In this document: piece by piece, positions 50,501 through 62,500 of the stretch
How the letters are laid out: each line of letters begins with the position of its first letter
How positions within the stretch are numbered: position 1 is the stretch's first letter
Assembly (NCBI GenBank): GCA_021229015.1
Contig: CM037783.1
Coordinates: 10,735,324 to 10,799,323, forward strand
Direction: 5' to 3'
Source: Solen grandis
Lineage: Eukaryota > Mollusca > Bivalvia > Adapedonta > Solenidae
DNA: 64,000 bases
Translations under genes and position numbers: made by a program
The notes under the pieces: generated by a model
The model's input: the letters and a program-made list of their open reading frames with translations, nothing else
Told to the model about the DNA's origin: nothing
The model's database searches: none

Positions 50501-53500
50501 CAACGGACGTTTACTATCAGTTCAATTAGAAATAAATGACAGTGTTTTTAATATAATTAACGTGTATGGTCCAAATAATGATGATGTTAACTTCTTTGAA
50601 ACTTTGGAACAGCATCTTTATCATTTGTCTGATGAGAACGTTATTGTCGGTGGTGATTTTAACACAGTTTTAAACACAACAATAGATAAAAAAAATGGTA
50701 GAACAGATACGCACACAAAATGTAGAAAAAAGATACAAAGTATAATAAACGTTAATAATCTAGTAGATATTTGGAGAATACACAATGCCAAAAAACAACA
50801 ATTCACCTGGCATTCTAACAATCATATACCAATATTTAGTAGACTTGATTTTTTTTATTAAAGATAACCTTACAAATATAGTTAAACACTGCTCAATTAT
50901 ACCAGGGTACAGGTCTGATCATTCATTTGTTACACTTATTATTGATTTTAATAAAACAACTAGAGGAAAGGGTTATTTTAAGGTTAACAATAGTTTAATT
51001 TTAAATGAAGATTATCAACTATTAATTAAGAATTCTATCATTGAAACTGTTAATATTAACAATAATGCAAACCCAAATACAAAATGGGAACTAATTAAAG
51101 GATCAATAAGAAACGAAACAATAAAGTTTGCAAGTATTAAGAAAAAAAATGATAGTAGAAGAGAGAAGGAATTAATAAACGAGATAAATATTATGGAACA
51201 AGTATGTCAATCAAATGAGACTAATAAAAAAGAAGCTCTAGACAACAAAAAACAATTACTGGATAATTTATACGATATTAAAATTAATGGAATATTAATA
51301 AGATCTAAGGCTATACATGTTGAAAGTAATGAAAAAAATAATTCATATTTTGCTAATTTGGAAAAAAGACATGCAGAGAAAAAGATTGTTAAAACACTTC
51401 AAGTGGGAAATATAGTGATAACTGATCAAAATGATATACTAAAAGAAGAAGTTAATTTTTTCAAAGGAATTTATCAAAATAAAAATATAAAATCTTCAAA
51501 CTTTGACTTTTTTAATGTTCCTATAAATAAGTTAAATGTTGAGCAAAAAGAATCATGCGAAGGTCATTTATTGGAGCTAGAATGTTTCGGAGCCTTAAAA
51601 GATATGAACAATACTAAAAGCCCAGGTTCAGATGGATTAACTGTAGAATTTTATAAGTTCTTTTGGAATGATTTAAAAAAATACCTCATAGAATCATTTA
51701 ATTACTCCTTAATAAATGGTCATCTGACAGACCTACAAAAACAGGGCATTATTTCTCTAATCCCAAAGCAAAATAAAGATACAACATTACTGTCAAACTG
51801 GCGCCCAATATCTTTATTAAATGTCGACTATAAAATAGCCACTAAATCTATAGCAAATAGAGTTAAAAATGTAATTTCTACAATTGTATCTAGTTCCCAA
51901 ACCGGTTTTATTAAAGGAAGGTATATAGGCGAAAACGTAAGATTAATTTTTGAAATATTAGAATACATTGAGAAAAAAAACATGCCTGGATTATTATTTT
52001 TTTCTGATTTTGAGAAGGCATTTGACACATTGAACCATGACTTTATGTTTCAAGTTTTAAAACATTTTAACTTTGGAAACACGTTAATTCGTTGGGTTAA
52101 ACTATTTTACAATGATATAAACAGTATAGTCATAAATAATGGTCATTTGTCCGAAAGCTTCAGAATTGAAAACGGTGTTCGTCAAGGTTGCCCTTTATCA
52201 TCGCATCTTTTTGTTTTAGCTATTGAACTTCTGTCTAATTATATTGAACATGATAAATATATTAAAGGCATAAATATAAATGGAAAAGAAATAAAGCAAT
52301 CTCTTTTTGCCGACGATGCAACTTTTTTCAATGATGGATCAAAGCAATCTTTTGAAAATTTAATAAAAGTTATTACAAACTTTGGATATGTGTCTGGCCT
52401 TAATCTTAATACTTCGAAGTCAACCATTCTGAGGGCAGGCTCTTTAAAACACACAGAAGTTACATACTGCAAGAGTAAACACTTTATATGGACATCACAT
52501 TCAGCAAAAACACTAGGTATTCAATTCTATAATAATACATACCAAAATATAATATCAAATCTAGAACCAAAACTGAATGATTTTAAAACATGTCTTAAGC
52601 AATGGCAGCATAGAAAACTGACATTAATGGGGAAAGTGACAGTTATTAAAACGTTTGCGTTGCCAAAATTAGTATACCCATTTACAGTTTTACCTAATCC
52701 ACCTGAAGACATTGTTCGAGATATCATAAAAACTATGTTTAACTTTTTTTGGGATAGCAAACCAGAAAAAATAAGGCGAGAGCAACTTTATTCAAATTAC
52801 AGTGATGGGGGGTTAAACTTAACTGATGTTGAAATGTTTCTAAATTCGATTAAAAGCAGCTGGGTGAAGAGAATACTAAATAAAGAGAATAATGGAAGTT
52901 GGAAATGTTTTTACGATAATATAATTAGTTATTATGGCGGTGATCTTTTATTTGATTCTAATCTTAATCCGAGTGATATAAAAAAAATCTGTAAAAATAA
53001 TGCATTCTTAGAAGATGTTCTTAAAAGTTGGAATAAAATAAAAACAAGTTATTCAATAAAAAACAAAAAAGATAACCATATAATTTGGAATAATTCTAAA
53101 ATTCGTGTTGATGGAAAGACAATATTCTGGAAGAAATGGTTCGAAAAAGGAATAAAATATATTGATCACTTATTTGATTTTAGATCAAATAAATATTACA
53201 CATTTATTGAACTTCAATTCCTATACGACATAAACAACGCAGATTTTCTAAAATATCACAAATTGATCAGAAATATTCCGCCTAACTTAGTAAATATAAT
53301 TAACGAACGTTTCCTGACTGAGATTAGAGAAAAATCGTTTACAGATAAAATTATTGAAACAAAAAAACCCAACAAACTTCTTTATATGTACCAGATAATC
53401 AATAAAGAGAATAAAACAATTTCATCTTCAAAAAAATGGCATGCAGTTTTAATGAAAAAAGAACTAAATTGGAAGAAGATTTATACTGTCACAAAAAGTG

Positions 53501-56500
53501 TTACAACTGATACAAGTCTAAAGTCTTTTCAATATAAATTCATAATGCGTTTAATCCCAACAAACACATACTTGTATAAATGTAAAATATCTAATTCAGA
53601 GTTATGTGACTTTTGCAATATGTACCCGGAAGATATGGAACATTTCTTCTGGAAATGTTCCTTCACACAACATATATGGAACTGTTTGTCTAAATTTTTA
53701 TCAGCAAAACAAATACATATTTTCTTCAACTATGAACTTATTTCTTTTGGTATACTAGAGAAAACGAATAATAGCGAAGCCATAAATTATTTGATATTAT
53801 TAATGAAAGTTTTTATTTTTAGAATGAAATATAAAAAAAGAATACCAAGTTTTGTATGTTATCTTTCCTATATTGAGTCTAGGCTAATGATTGAAAAAGA
53901 AATTGCCCTGCACAATGATCAATTACATAGTTTTCACACCAAGTACGATATACTGCTTAAATACTGACCAGAAAACATCCTATCAATTATTATAGTTATT
54001 ATAATTATTATAATTAAACATAATTGATTTTTTTTTATGATTTATACAAAAGTTATGATAAGAGGCAACCTAAAATTATTTTTTTCTATATTGTTACTTT
54101 TGAATATACAACCCTAGATCACAAATTTAAATATGTACTATTGTGCTGTTGTTCATGTTCATGTTTTCTGTATGTACGATTGTATAATCATTTGTAACAT
54201 TTATATTGAATAAAAAAAAAAAAAAAACTCCTCCTACATTTCTGAATGAATCTTTTCAAAACTTGGTCAATATCATTACTATAATGGGTAGATGTGCATG
54301 AAGTGGTGATTTTCCGGTACATTAATTTTTGCAAGATTTGTGTCCCCTGAAACTTAGTCTTTTTAGCTGATTGATATTTCAGCTTTGTGAATGCAATTTC
54401 TTGTATGTTTCTGACCTAATCTTTTCAAAACTTGGGCAATGTCATTACTATACTGGGTAGATATGCACAAAGCAGGGGCTTTGATGTTCATCAATATTTG
54501 CAATAGTTATGCCTTTCTAAACATGGTCTCTTTAAAACACAACTCAAGTTTCTAAACAGGTAAAAGTGCATAAGGCAAGGATTTTCTGGTACAGTGATTT
54601 TTGCAAGAGTTATGGGGAGAAAGAAAAAAGGATTCAAATTGATACTGCTATTTGACCTACTGTCATATTGGAAGCATTTTTAGGGTTCTATCTCTGTTCA
54701 GCTAAATTAATTGGTCTTACAGACTTCATTATGAGCTTATGCTTACAGAAATGTTAAAAGCAATAATTAAAAGACCCCTCTTGGTCTTTATATTTTGTGG
54801 CGGCGTATATTGTGGCATCACTGACACTCTTGTTAAAAGATATCCTTGTTGAAGATGACTTCACATCATCATGAAACATGGTACAAATGTAAATCAAGAT
54901 AAAAAATACAAGCAGGGACATCAGTGTCGCAGACGTTTTTCCTTGTTTTGGGAAAGGACTCCTATTTTTTTAAGCAGCTCCCATATTAAGACATGTTAGG
55001 CAGATCAGATCAGGCAGATCAGGACTCCAGTTTTCAGTGTCTTAAAGACAGCCCTGTATAATTATTCAGAGTACCTGAACTATGAAGATGGCAAGTTCTC
55101 CAAGAGCCGAGGTACCGGTGTGTTTGGCGACCAGGCTCGGGACACGGGTATCCCTGCTGACATTTACAGATTCTACCTGCTGTATGTCAGGCCAGAATCA
55201 CAGGTGAGAGGCTCAAACTTGAGACACCTCTTGTTAAAGCATGCATTGTAAAATGTTTTGTATTTCTCCATATCAGGGAAAAATAAAGGAAAACTCACCT
55301 AGAATTATCAATGCAGTTGATTTATATTCCACCATAGTTATAGTGTTTTGGAAAGATAAAAATGTGATGGGATATGATAGGATGTGATAAAGTATTTCTA
55401 GTATAGCAACTCTCTTTTTTATTAAGTTTGGAGTACTAAAAAGAAAACAGCTCTAAAAAGTAAAAAAAATGTTTAACTGGCTTTTTTTTTCTTTGACTTA
55501 AAATGAATTTTGTAGTGTGTTGGTATTGTGCTGGGACACAACATATATTTCAGTCACATAGCCACATCAGCTACAGTTACATATGGAGGAAGAGCCCTGG
55601 TGGACAGAGGCACCAGGAACCACAGACATATCAGTTTAATGGGTTCCTCACATGAAAAATCCTAATGACCTTGCATCTGTTTAAGATTGCCACATTCCAC
55701 TTGAGAAAAAAAGTGGAGCCTTTTAATGAATTCATGAGATGATGTTTTTAGTTCCCAAATAGGTTTTGCAGTCATGGAATGTGTGAACTGTTGGGTTTTT
55801 CAGGACAGCAGTTTCAGCTGGGATGACTTCCTGTTGAAGAACAACAGTGAACTTCTAAATAACCTTGGCAACTTCATCAACAGGTGATAATCCCTGACAG
55901 TACTCTCTGTGTATTGTCCTATCAAGTGTTTGATTCTTGCGTCTTCATAGTTTTAATCAACAAAAAAGTTTTAAATTTGATATCATTGATTGGAAAAGAA
56001 AGTATATATTTGTTTGCAATATGTAAGAAATAAAATGTCAAATTGTTATATATAGTTAACAGGCTATGACTAGAATATGAAAACATGGGGTGTTAGTCTA
56101 GCAGGTGCGTGTATATTTAAATTAAGGCTCCATACTATAGATTTTTCTTGACTCAATAAAGAAAACACAATGCCGATTTTGATGGGATTCAAAACTTAGC
56201 ACTTGCACAAAAAATGTGAGCTGCTAGAAAATGAACTTACAAAAGTCATTTCTCACTTGCATTTTGTAAGTGTTTAATTCGAGCCCTGATATTGCTTCTC
56301 ATTGGCATTGATTGTGGTGGTCAAGTTGTCCTTGATGTAAGAGGAATCAGGAACACCCAAAGGAAACCAAAGTGTCCAAACCGGTGACCTAGGATAAATC
56401 TAGGTTGCATTGTGTTGAGCACTAGTCAGTCATGACAAAAAGGACAATTTATTAAAACTTTCTAATTGATATTGTTATGGTCAATATCTATTTTAAGATC

Positions 56501-59500
56501 TTGAGATTTGTATCAAATATGCTGTAATTTAGCTATCACTTGAATTGAATATTTTTCTAATAGTACAAAATGATCATGACAGAAAATATTTTTGGGCATT
56601 AAAATGCTGGTCTAGTTAAGATCCTACCTGACCTGTGTGTGTGTTTTACAGAGCCCTGACCTTTGTTTCCAACAACTATGGAGGGACGATCCAGCCCATG
56701 ACCTTGACCCAGGATGACCAGAACCTTCTGGCCTTGGTAACCAGGGAGCTGCGAACATACATCAACAACATGGAGGAGGCCAAGTATGTTCACTGTAGTT
56801 TTTAATACCCAGTGTTCTTTTAACTTCTAGAGGAATTGTGGCAGAGTTAGTGTTATGAGGAGAAAATAGGGGAAAAGTAATGCACATAATAAAGTATACA
56901 TTTCTATGTCTGTATTTTCAAAATTAAATGTTGCAGTGTTGTAAACATGTAAATGTACTAACACATGAGTTAAGTTTCATTACAGGCCATAGGTTCTATT
57001 TTTAAGAGTAAAAAAACTGTAGAAGGGGAATTCTAATGGACAATAGAGGAAAGTAAGGGTCTCCAAAGAAGCTGAGAAAAAAATAACTGGAAACCCATTT
57101 TGCAACATTATATACCACAGTAAAATCAGATTAGGTTTAAAGACATTCTCAGTTTGAAGAGGTTTTACACTGTTACTATCTAATTTCCTGAAAATGGAGG
57201 AGTAGTTAACAGTTACTCTTGGGTTGATTGGTCTATGCAGGTTGCATAGGTCATTTCCTGAATGACTCTTAGGTGGTATGTTATTGATATCTATGACTGT
57301 TTATTGTCATTATACATATTTGCATTATTGTCCCGTAATAGTCAAATTTAGTTTAGTGGTGGCCTTAATAGCGAGGTTTTACTGTAGCTGTACAGTCCTG
57401 GAATACCATGTGATCAGTGGGTGGCCTAGTTTACACTAAAGAGCTCATGGCCTTGTTTTGAAACTGTTTGTGTGCAGTTGACCTGGTAGTAATGAACAGT
57501 TAAATAATCCTATATCAATGGGTAAAGACTTGACTATTTGAATTTACTGTCGCTTTGACAGTATTTCAGTCATATAGCGACGTCTCAGTGGGTAAAGATG
57601 GGGCTCAGATATTCACAGCAAATACTGGAAATTGCCATAAGGAACATACAATAAACTGTTTTGAATTTGAGTTTTGAAATATTTCATCTTTCTCTTTTTA
57701 GATTGAGAGATTCTATCCGTAACATCTTGGCTATTGGTCGCCTAGGTAACCAGTTCATGCAGGAAAACAAGCCCTGGGTCCTTGTGAAGGGGTCAGAATC
57801 AGACAAGTAAGCCTCTCATCTAGTTATGCCTGCTACTTCCATTTTGTGGATGGGTTGTTCAATGAAAACTTCCATATTTTAAATTGATGATGTCAGTGCA
57901 GGCATTGGGCGTCCACTCAGGTTGACTTTTTTTTTTTTTTTTTTAATCTGCTATAACTTCTATGTCCTTCATTGGATTACTTCAATATTTGGACAGTTGC
58001 TGAAGTGGATGGACCTTCACATTATGCAGTTGACCTTTGACCTACTTTGATGAAAAAGTATTGAATACATAATCCATGAGAAGATCATTTCAATTCCACA
58101 TACCAAACAGTACCTGTGGTCAAAATTTGCCATAATTGAACTTGACCCAGAGATGGCTATAATCATTATTATGAAACTTCAAAATTATTGCTGTAGAAAT
58201 GAAGATGCTAGAGTGTAAACAGTGAAATCTGGCATTTTTATTAATTAAAGGTCCATAACTTCTGACCTAATTATCTGTTACCAGCAATAGTCTAACTTGG
58301 CCTAGAGATTATGGCTATAACTATTGATATAAAGTTTGAAAATGACTGCTTCAGAATTGAAGATGCTAGAGTTCAAACAAAGTGAAATTTGGCATTTTTA
58401 ATAATAAAAGGGCTATAACTCCTGGCCTAATTGGCCAATATCAGCCATAATTTAACTTGACCAAGAGATTTTAGCTATAAACAGTGTCATAAGTTTGAAG
58501 ATGATTGCTTAAGTTATGAAGATGCTATCTGGAGTGCAAGCAAAGTGAAATCTGGTATTTTTTAATATTAAAAGGGGCATAACTCCTGACCTTATTTAGC
58601 CGAAATCAGCCATAACTGAACTTGACTGAGAGATTATGGTAATAAACATTGTCATAAAGTTTGTAGATGATTGCTTGAGAAATGATGATGCTAGAGTGCA
58701 AACAAACTAATTGTGGACGATGCATGGTTGGACGATGGACATTCATTGATTCCAATAGCTCATCCTGAGCCCATATGCTCATGTGAGCTAAAAAAGCCAG
58801 AAAAAACCTGTCCATAATACCATTGGGTCTCATTTCTGGTGATTAAGTGGTTAGTGTGTTCAGTTCTTGGCAATGTTACAGCAAAGTCTTTAAAAATGGT
58901 GGTGTTATAGTGCCCTTGTTCCAGGGCTGATGGCTAGATATCAGGATGATGTGACTGGGTGTTACATCTGTCTCTGTTGTGATACTGTATTAAGGAAATA
59001 CATGTGCTATGCCTGTCTTACGTAATTCCCCAAATTACCAAGATGACTGATATACCATTGCTTGATGTAGCATTTTTATTTGTACATTTTGTAAGTCAGG
59101 GTACATTATCTCCTATAAGTCTAACCACAGATGGAATATTTCAGGTTGCGGGCAGGGTCCGTAGTCAGTCTAGCAGCCAATGTGGCATGCCTGCTGTCCA
59201 CCCTGCTACAGCCATACATGCCTCAGGTCAGCGCCACCATACAGTCCCAGCTCAATGCCCCGGCTTCCTGTAACATCGTCCATGAGAACTTTGTCTGCCA
59301 CCTGGCTGCCGGACATAAAATAGGGACGGTAAGTTGGCAAGCATTATCATCATTACTTGAGGTATATGTTGCTTCAAGTAATAGTTAGCATTTGACTATT
59401 GGAAGTGCTTTTAGAAGTAGAAAGTATGTGTGTTAAGAATGCTTGTAACATCAATATTAAACGATTTTGGCAGCATGTGTAGCATGTTATAGGTGAAATT

Positions 59501-62500
59501 ATTGAAAAGAAATTTGAAGTCTTTGTGATCATGATGTTAACGTGAATGAACAAACTTAAAAATAAAAGCAGCTAATGACAAGAAATTATGAAAATGATAT
59601 ATCTTGAAAATGATCACAATACAAAATAAAATCTTTGGGTTTTTATGTAAAATGTTAACATCTCTATATTCTTGAGCCAAACCTTACCCCCAATTTTCAT
59701 CTTGCAGCCAAGCCCCCTGTTCCAGAAGATAGAAGCCTCAACCATTGCTGAGTTGAAAAAGAAGTTTGCAGGGCAAGGACCTGCCCCTGCAGGGAAACCC
59801 AAGGTAACCACTGACCTTAACGTCATGCACTTTTCCAATGTTTACAGATGCATTTAAATTAAAATATCAGATAATCCAATAACTGTTCTGGGATATCACA
59901 TGATCAGTGGTTGTGTGTGCAAAAACTGGTAAGGTCTATTCAGAGAATTGTATGAGAGAATTGTGGTTAAACAAATATCTGAATGAAATAGAAATACTGC
60001 CTAAGTGTTGGTGCACAATGTACGTCTTTGGAAGCTAATAACTTGATCTATTCCTTTTAAAGGAAAAAGTCAGCTCTTGAAATAATTGAAGACTTCAGTC
60101 AGCTTTGCAGGTCTTTTTCATTGAAACGTCACACCTCAATTCAATCTCTCACTTTATGTAGAATCCAGAATGGATTTACTTCTTGTGTTTCTGTATTCAA
60201 TATTAACTCAGAGAAAGGAATTCATAAAAATAGGGAAGGAAGAGTGGTTTTTAATCCAGGTGTTGTACTGGATATTTCAGCCTTCCAGGAAAGGTGGGGA
60301 TCCAGCACCAGGCGTGGCAGCCAATCCAGAGGAGGTTGAACGTCTCACAGCAGAGGTCACTGCTCAGGTGGGTGTGGCCTAGCTCATGTGAATGTTGTAC
60401 TATGCAGATCTATTATAACACTACCTTTGGGTTTAACCCTAGGTACTGCATTATATTGGGCAGCATTGTTAATTCAAAACCTCGTAGTTTGCCATTAGCT
60501 AGAACTTCAGCATTATTGAACGTCAGCACTGATACTGAGAACTGCTGGAGCTATATACTTAACAATTTACAATCCTTTATTCATTTTACTAGCAAAATGG
60601 TGTACCAACCAATCAGTGTGAGGCTTCCACTGCTTGGAAGATTGTCAGTATTCCATCATGAAGAGGGCCTTCAGATGAAAGAATTTCTAGAACTTTAACC
60701 GTAAGGTTGTACATGTAGTCTAGAAGACTGAAAGCAAAAGAAAATTGTGAAAAAAAAAATTATGCAGGAGGGGTTCAATGAGTATCCATGGATATGACCA
60801 CAAAAAATATATGTACATTGATATAAATATTTTAATGTGTAATTCTATTTCCAGGGTAACAAAGTTCGTGAGCTGAAGACTGCTAAGGCAGAGAAGAGCG
60901 CAATAGATGCAGAGGTTGCCAAACTCCTGGACCTCAAGAAACAGTTGACGGCTGCTGGAGGTCAAGACCCTGGTGCCAAGTCTGGGGGCAAGAAAAAGGG
61001 AGGAAATAAACAGTCCAAACCTGCTGACCCACCGCAGCAGACGAAACCGGTTGCCACGGTAACAAACAATGTTGGCACAGCAGAGGTGGAGAGATTGACA
61101 GCTGAAGTTGCTGAACAGGTAGAGTGTTTCATTTGGATACCTGGTCTCATCAGTATTCCATTCCTACCCTAAAGCACCACCAATATTTGTCCTTTGCAGG
61201 ACGATGACATGAATTTTTCATTTTCATTTCATGGAATCAGGGTTGTAAATTTCCTGAAATCATCATCCCGTCCCGCTGCCTAAGAAATGCGAATTAAAGA
61301 AATAATAAAAGTTCTGATTTTGCTCTCACCATGGATTAGTTGACTTTCATACCCCTGGAAATGTAAATGAAGTGATGGATGCTTCTACAAAATGCTTTTC
61401 AAATAGCAGTAATACTTGACAAGAGCACTGCATGCGGTGCCAACGCTTGTCTGTTTTTGCCAACGTTACACATTTTTGTTAAACATTTAAAAAAGTTGAC
61501 CTTGAAAATCACAACTAAAACTGTAAACCTTTAAATGCAAGGTTTAAGTACCATACCCTTTAAATTTAACCTTTGACTTTGAAGGATGACCTTGACCTAT
61601 GCATGGAATAGAATGTATACAACACAAAGATGTAAAATATGTAAACAAAAAATCACAATTGCTAGTCCATTGAGTTTTTGATTATCAACACAAAACTGTA
61701 AAATTTGAAGAAAAAAAAAAGGTTCTTTTTCATCTGCCTAGAGTTTATGACCAAAATCACACCTGCACAGGTTCATTAATGACAAACCAGTATACGAAGT
61801 TATATATAATTTTTTTTGTAAAAACATTTCAAAAATAGGTCAAAGGTCAAGGTCAAAAGTGTAACATTGATGGAAAGGTCTTGCCAAAAGGAATTCACAT
61901 GTGAAATAGCAGTACCCTGTTGGTAACGGTTCTGAAATGACAGGCATTTTAAAGTTTTCAAAAGTTACAGCAAAAATAGGTCAAAGGTCAAGGTCAAGAG
62001 GTGAATTGTTGAGGAATATCTGAATAGCCCTTGCAAAGATGAACGTGCATACAAAATATAACAGTTGCATGTCAAATAGAAAAGAAGTTATGACCAATGT
62101 TAAAGTTTTTTGTTAAACATTTCAAATAAAGGTCAAAGGTCAAGGTCTAAAGTCCAAAAGTGTAACATTGATGGGAAGATCTTGCCTCAAGGAATTCACA
62201 TGTGAAATATCGGTGCCCTGCTGGTAACAGTTCTGAAATGAGAGGCATTTAAAAGCTTTCAGAAGTTACAGCAAAAATAGGTCAACGGTCAAGGTTAAGA
62301 AGTGAAAAATTTGCATGTCTGGTTTGGCCTTGTCAAAATGAAAATGCATATCTGAAATATTGAGGTATTTCTGAATAGCCCTTGCAAAGATGAATATGCA
62401 TACCAAAAATAAAAGATGTATTTTAAATAGTAAAGAAATTAGTTTTTTGTGAAACATTTCAAAAATAGTTCAAAGGTCAAGGTCAAGTATCCAAAAGTGT

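Larger units (their letters stand above)
49424..54227 (+). mobile_element. near-full-length L1/Tx1-like LINE in MARS1 intron 12
   Basis: Inserted in the host element with an AACTCCTCCT direct repeat at 49414-49423 and 54226-54235. The A tail of the LINE overlaps the repeat, so its exact length is ambiguous. Order: 5'UTR with two 168-bp monomers (about 49455-49795), a coding region (50238-53967), AATAAA at 54209-54214 and an A tail. No gag-like ORF1 is visible. It is on the same strand as MARS1. The only clear lesion is a one-base frameshift at 50849-50856, so it is a rather young insertion. Confidence 0.9.
48477..54834 (+). mobile_element. tandem-core element with ATACGCCGCC hairpin end, about 169-bp monomers, split by a LINE
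   Basis: Starts TTTTT-ATACGCCGCCGGAGGCGG and a GTCC/GTAC microsatellite. TGTGAACGCAACTCCTCC recurs at 48561, 48731, 48901, 49068, 49236 and 49405 (167-170 apart). The sixth monomer is interrupted by the LINE at 49424-54227 and resumes at 54228 with CTCCTCCTACATTTCTG. It ends GGCGGCGTATATTGTGGC and CACTGACACTCTTGTT. It lies in MARS1 intron 12. Confidence 0.85.
43995..55203 (+). other. MARS1: MARS1 exons 6-13: catalytic core
   Basis: Carries [18 protein letters not shown] (ATP-binding HIGH-type motif), [11 protein letters not shown], a zinc region with four CxxC pairs (CEKC, CPMC, CDAC, CKLC), [11 protein letters not shown] and KFSKSRG. All residues expected for class I methionyl-tRNA synthetase are present. 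Exon 6 starts at a tandem acceptor ACAGCAG, so either 43995 or 43998 could be used, with or without one Gln. Confidence 0.9.
55804..59803 (+). other. MARS1: MARS1 exons 14-18: anticodon-binding domain
   Basis: Encodes [20 protein letters not shown], the helical bundle with [28 protein letters not shown] (the Trp of the CAU-anticodon-reading region), and [19 protein letters not shown], then SPLFQKIE. Order and spacing match the human enzyme. Confidence 0.9.

Noticed and set aside
57117..57384. A second pogo-type MITE (ACAGTAAAATC and GGTTTTACTGT ends)
   Set aside because: Ends are weakly matched and the left TA flank is missing; not strong enough to list.
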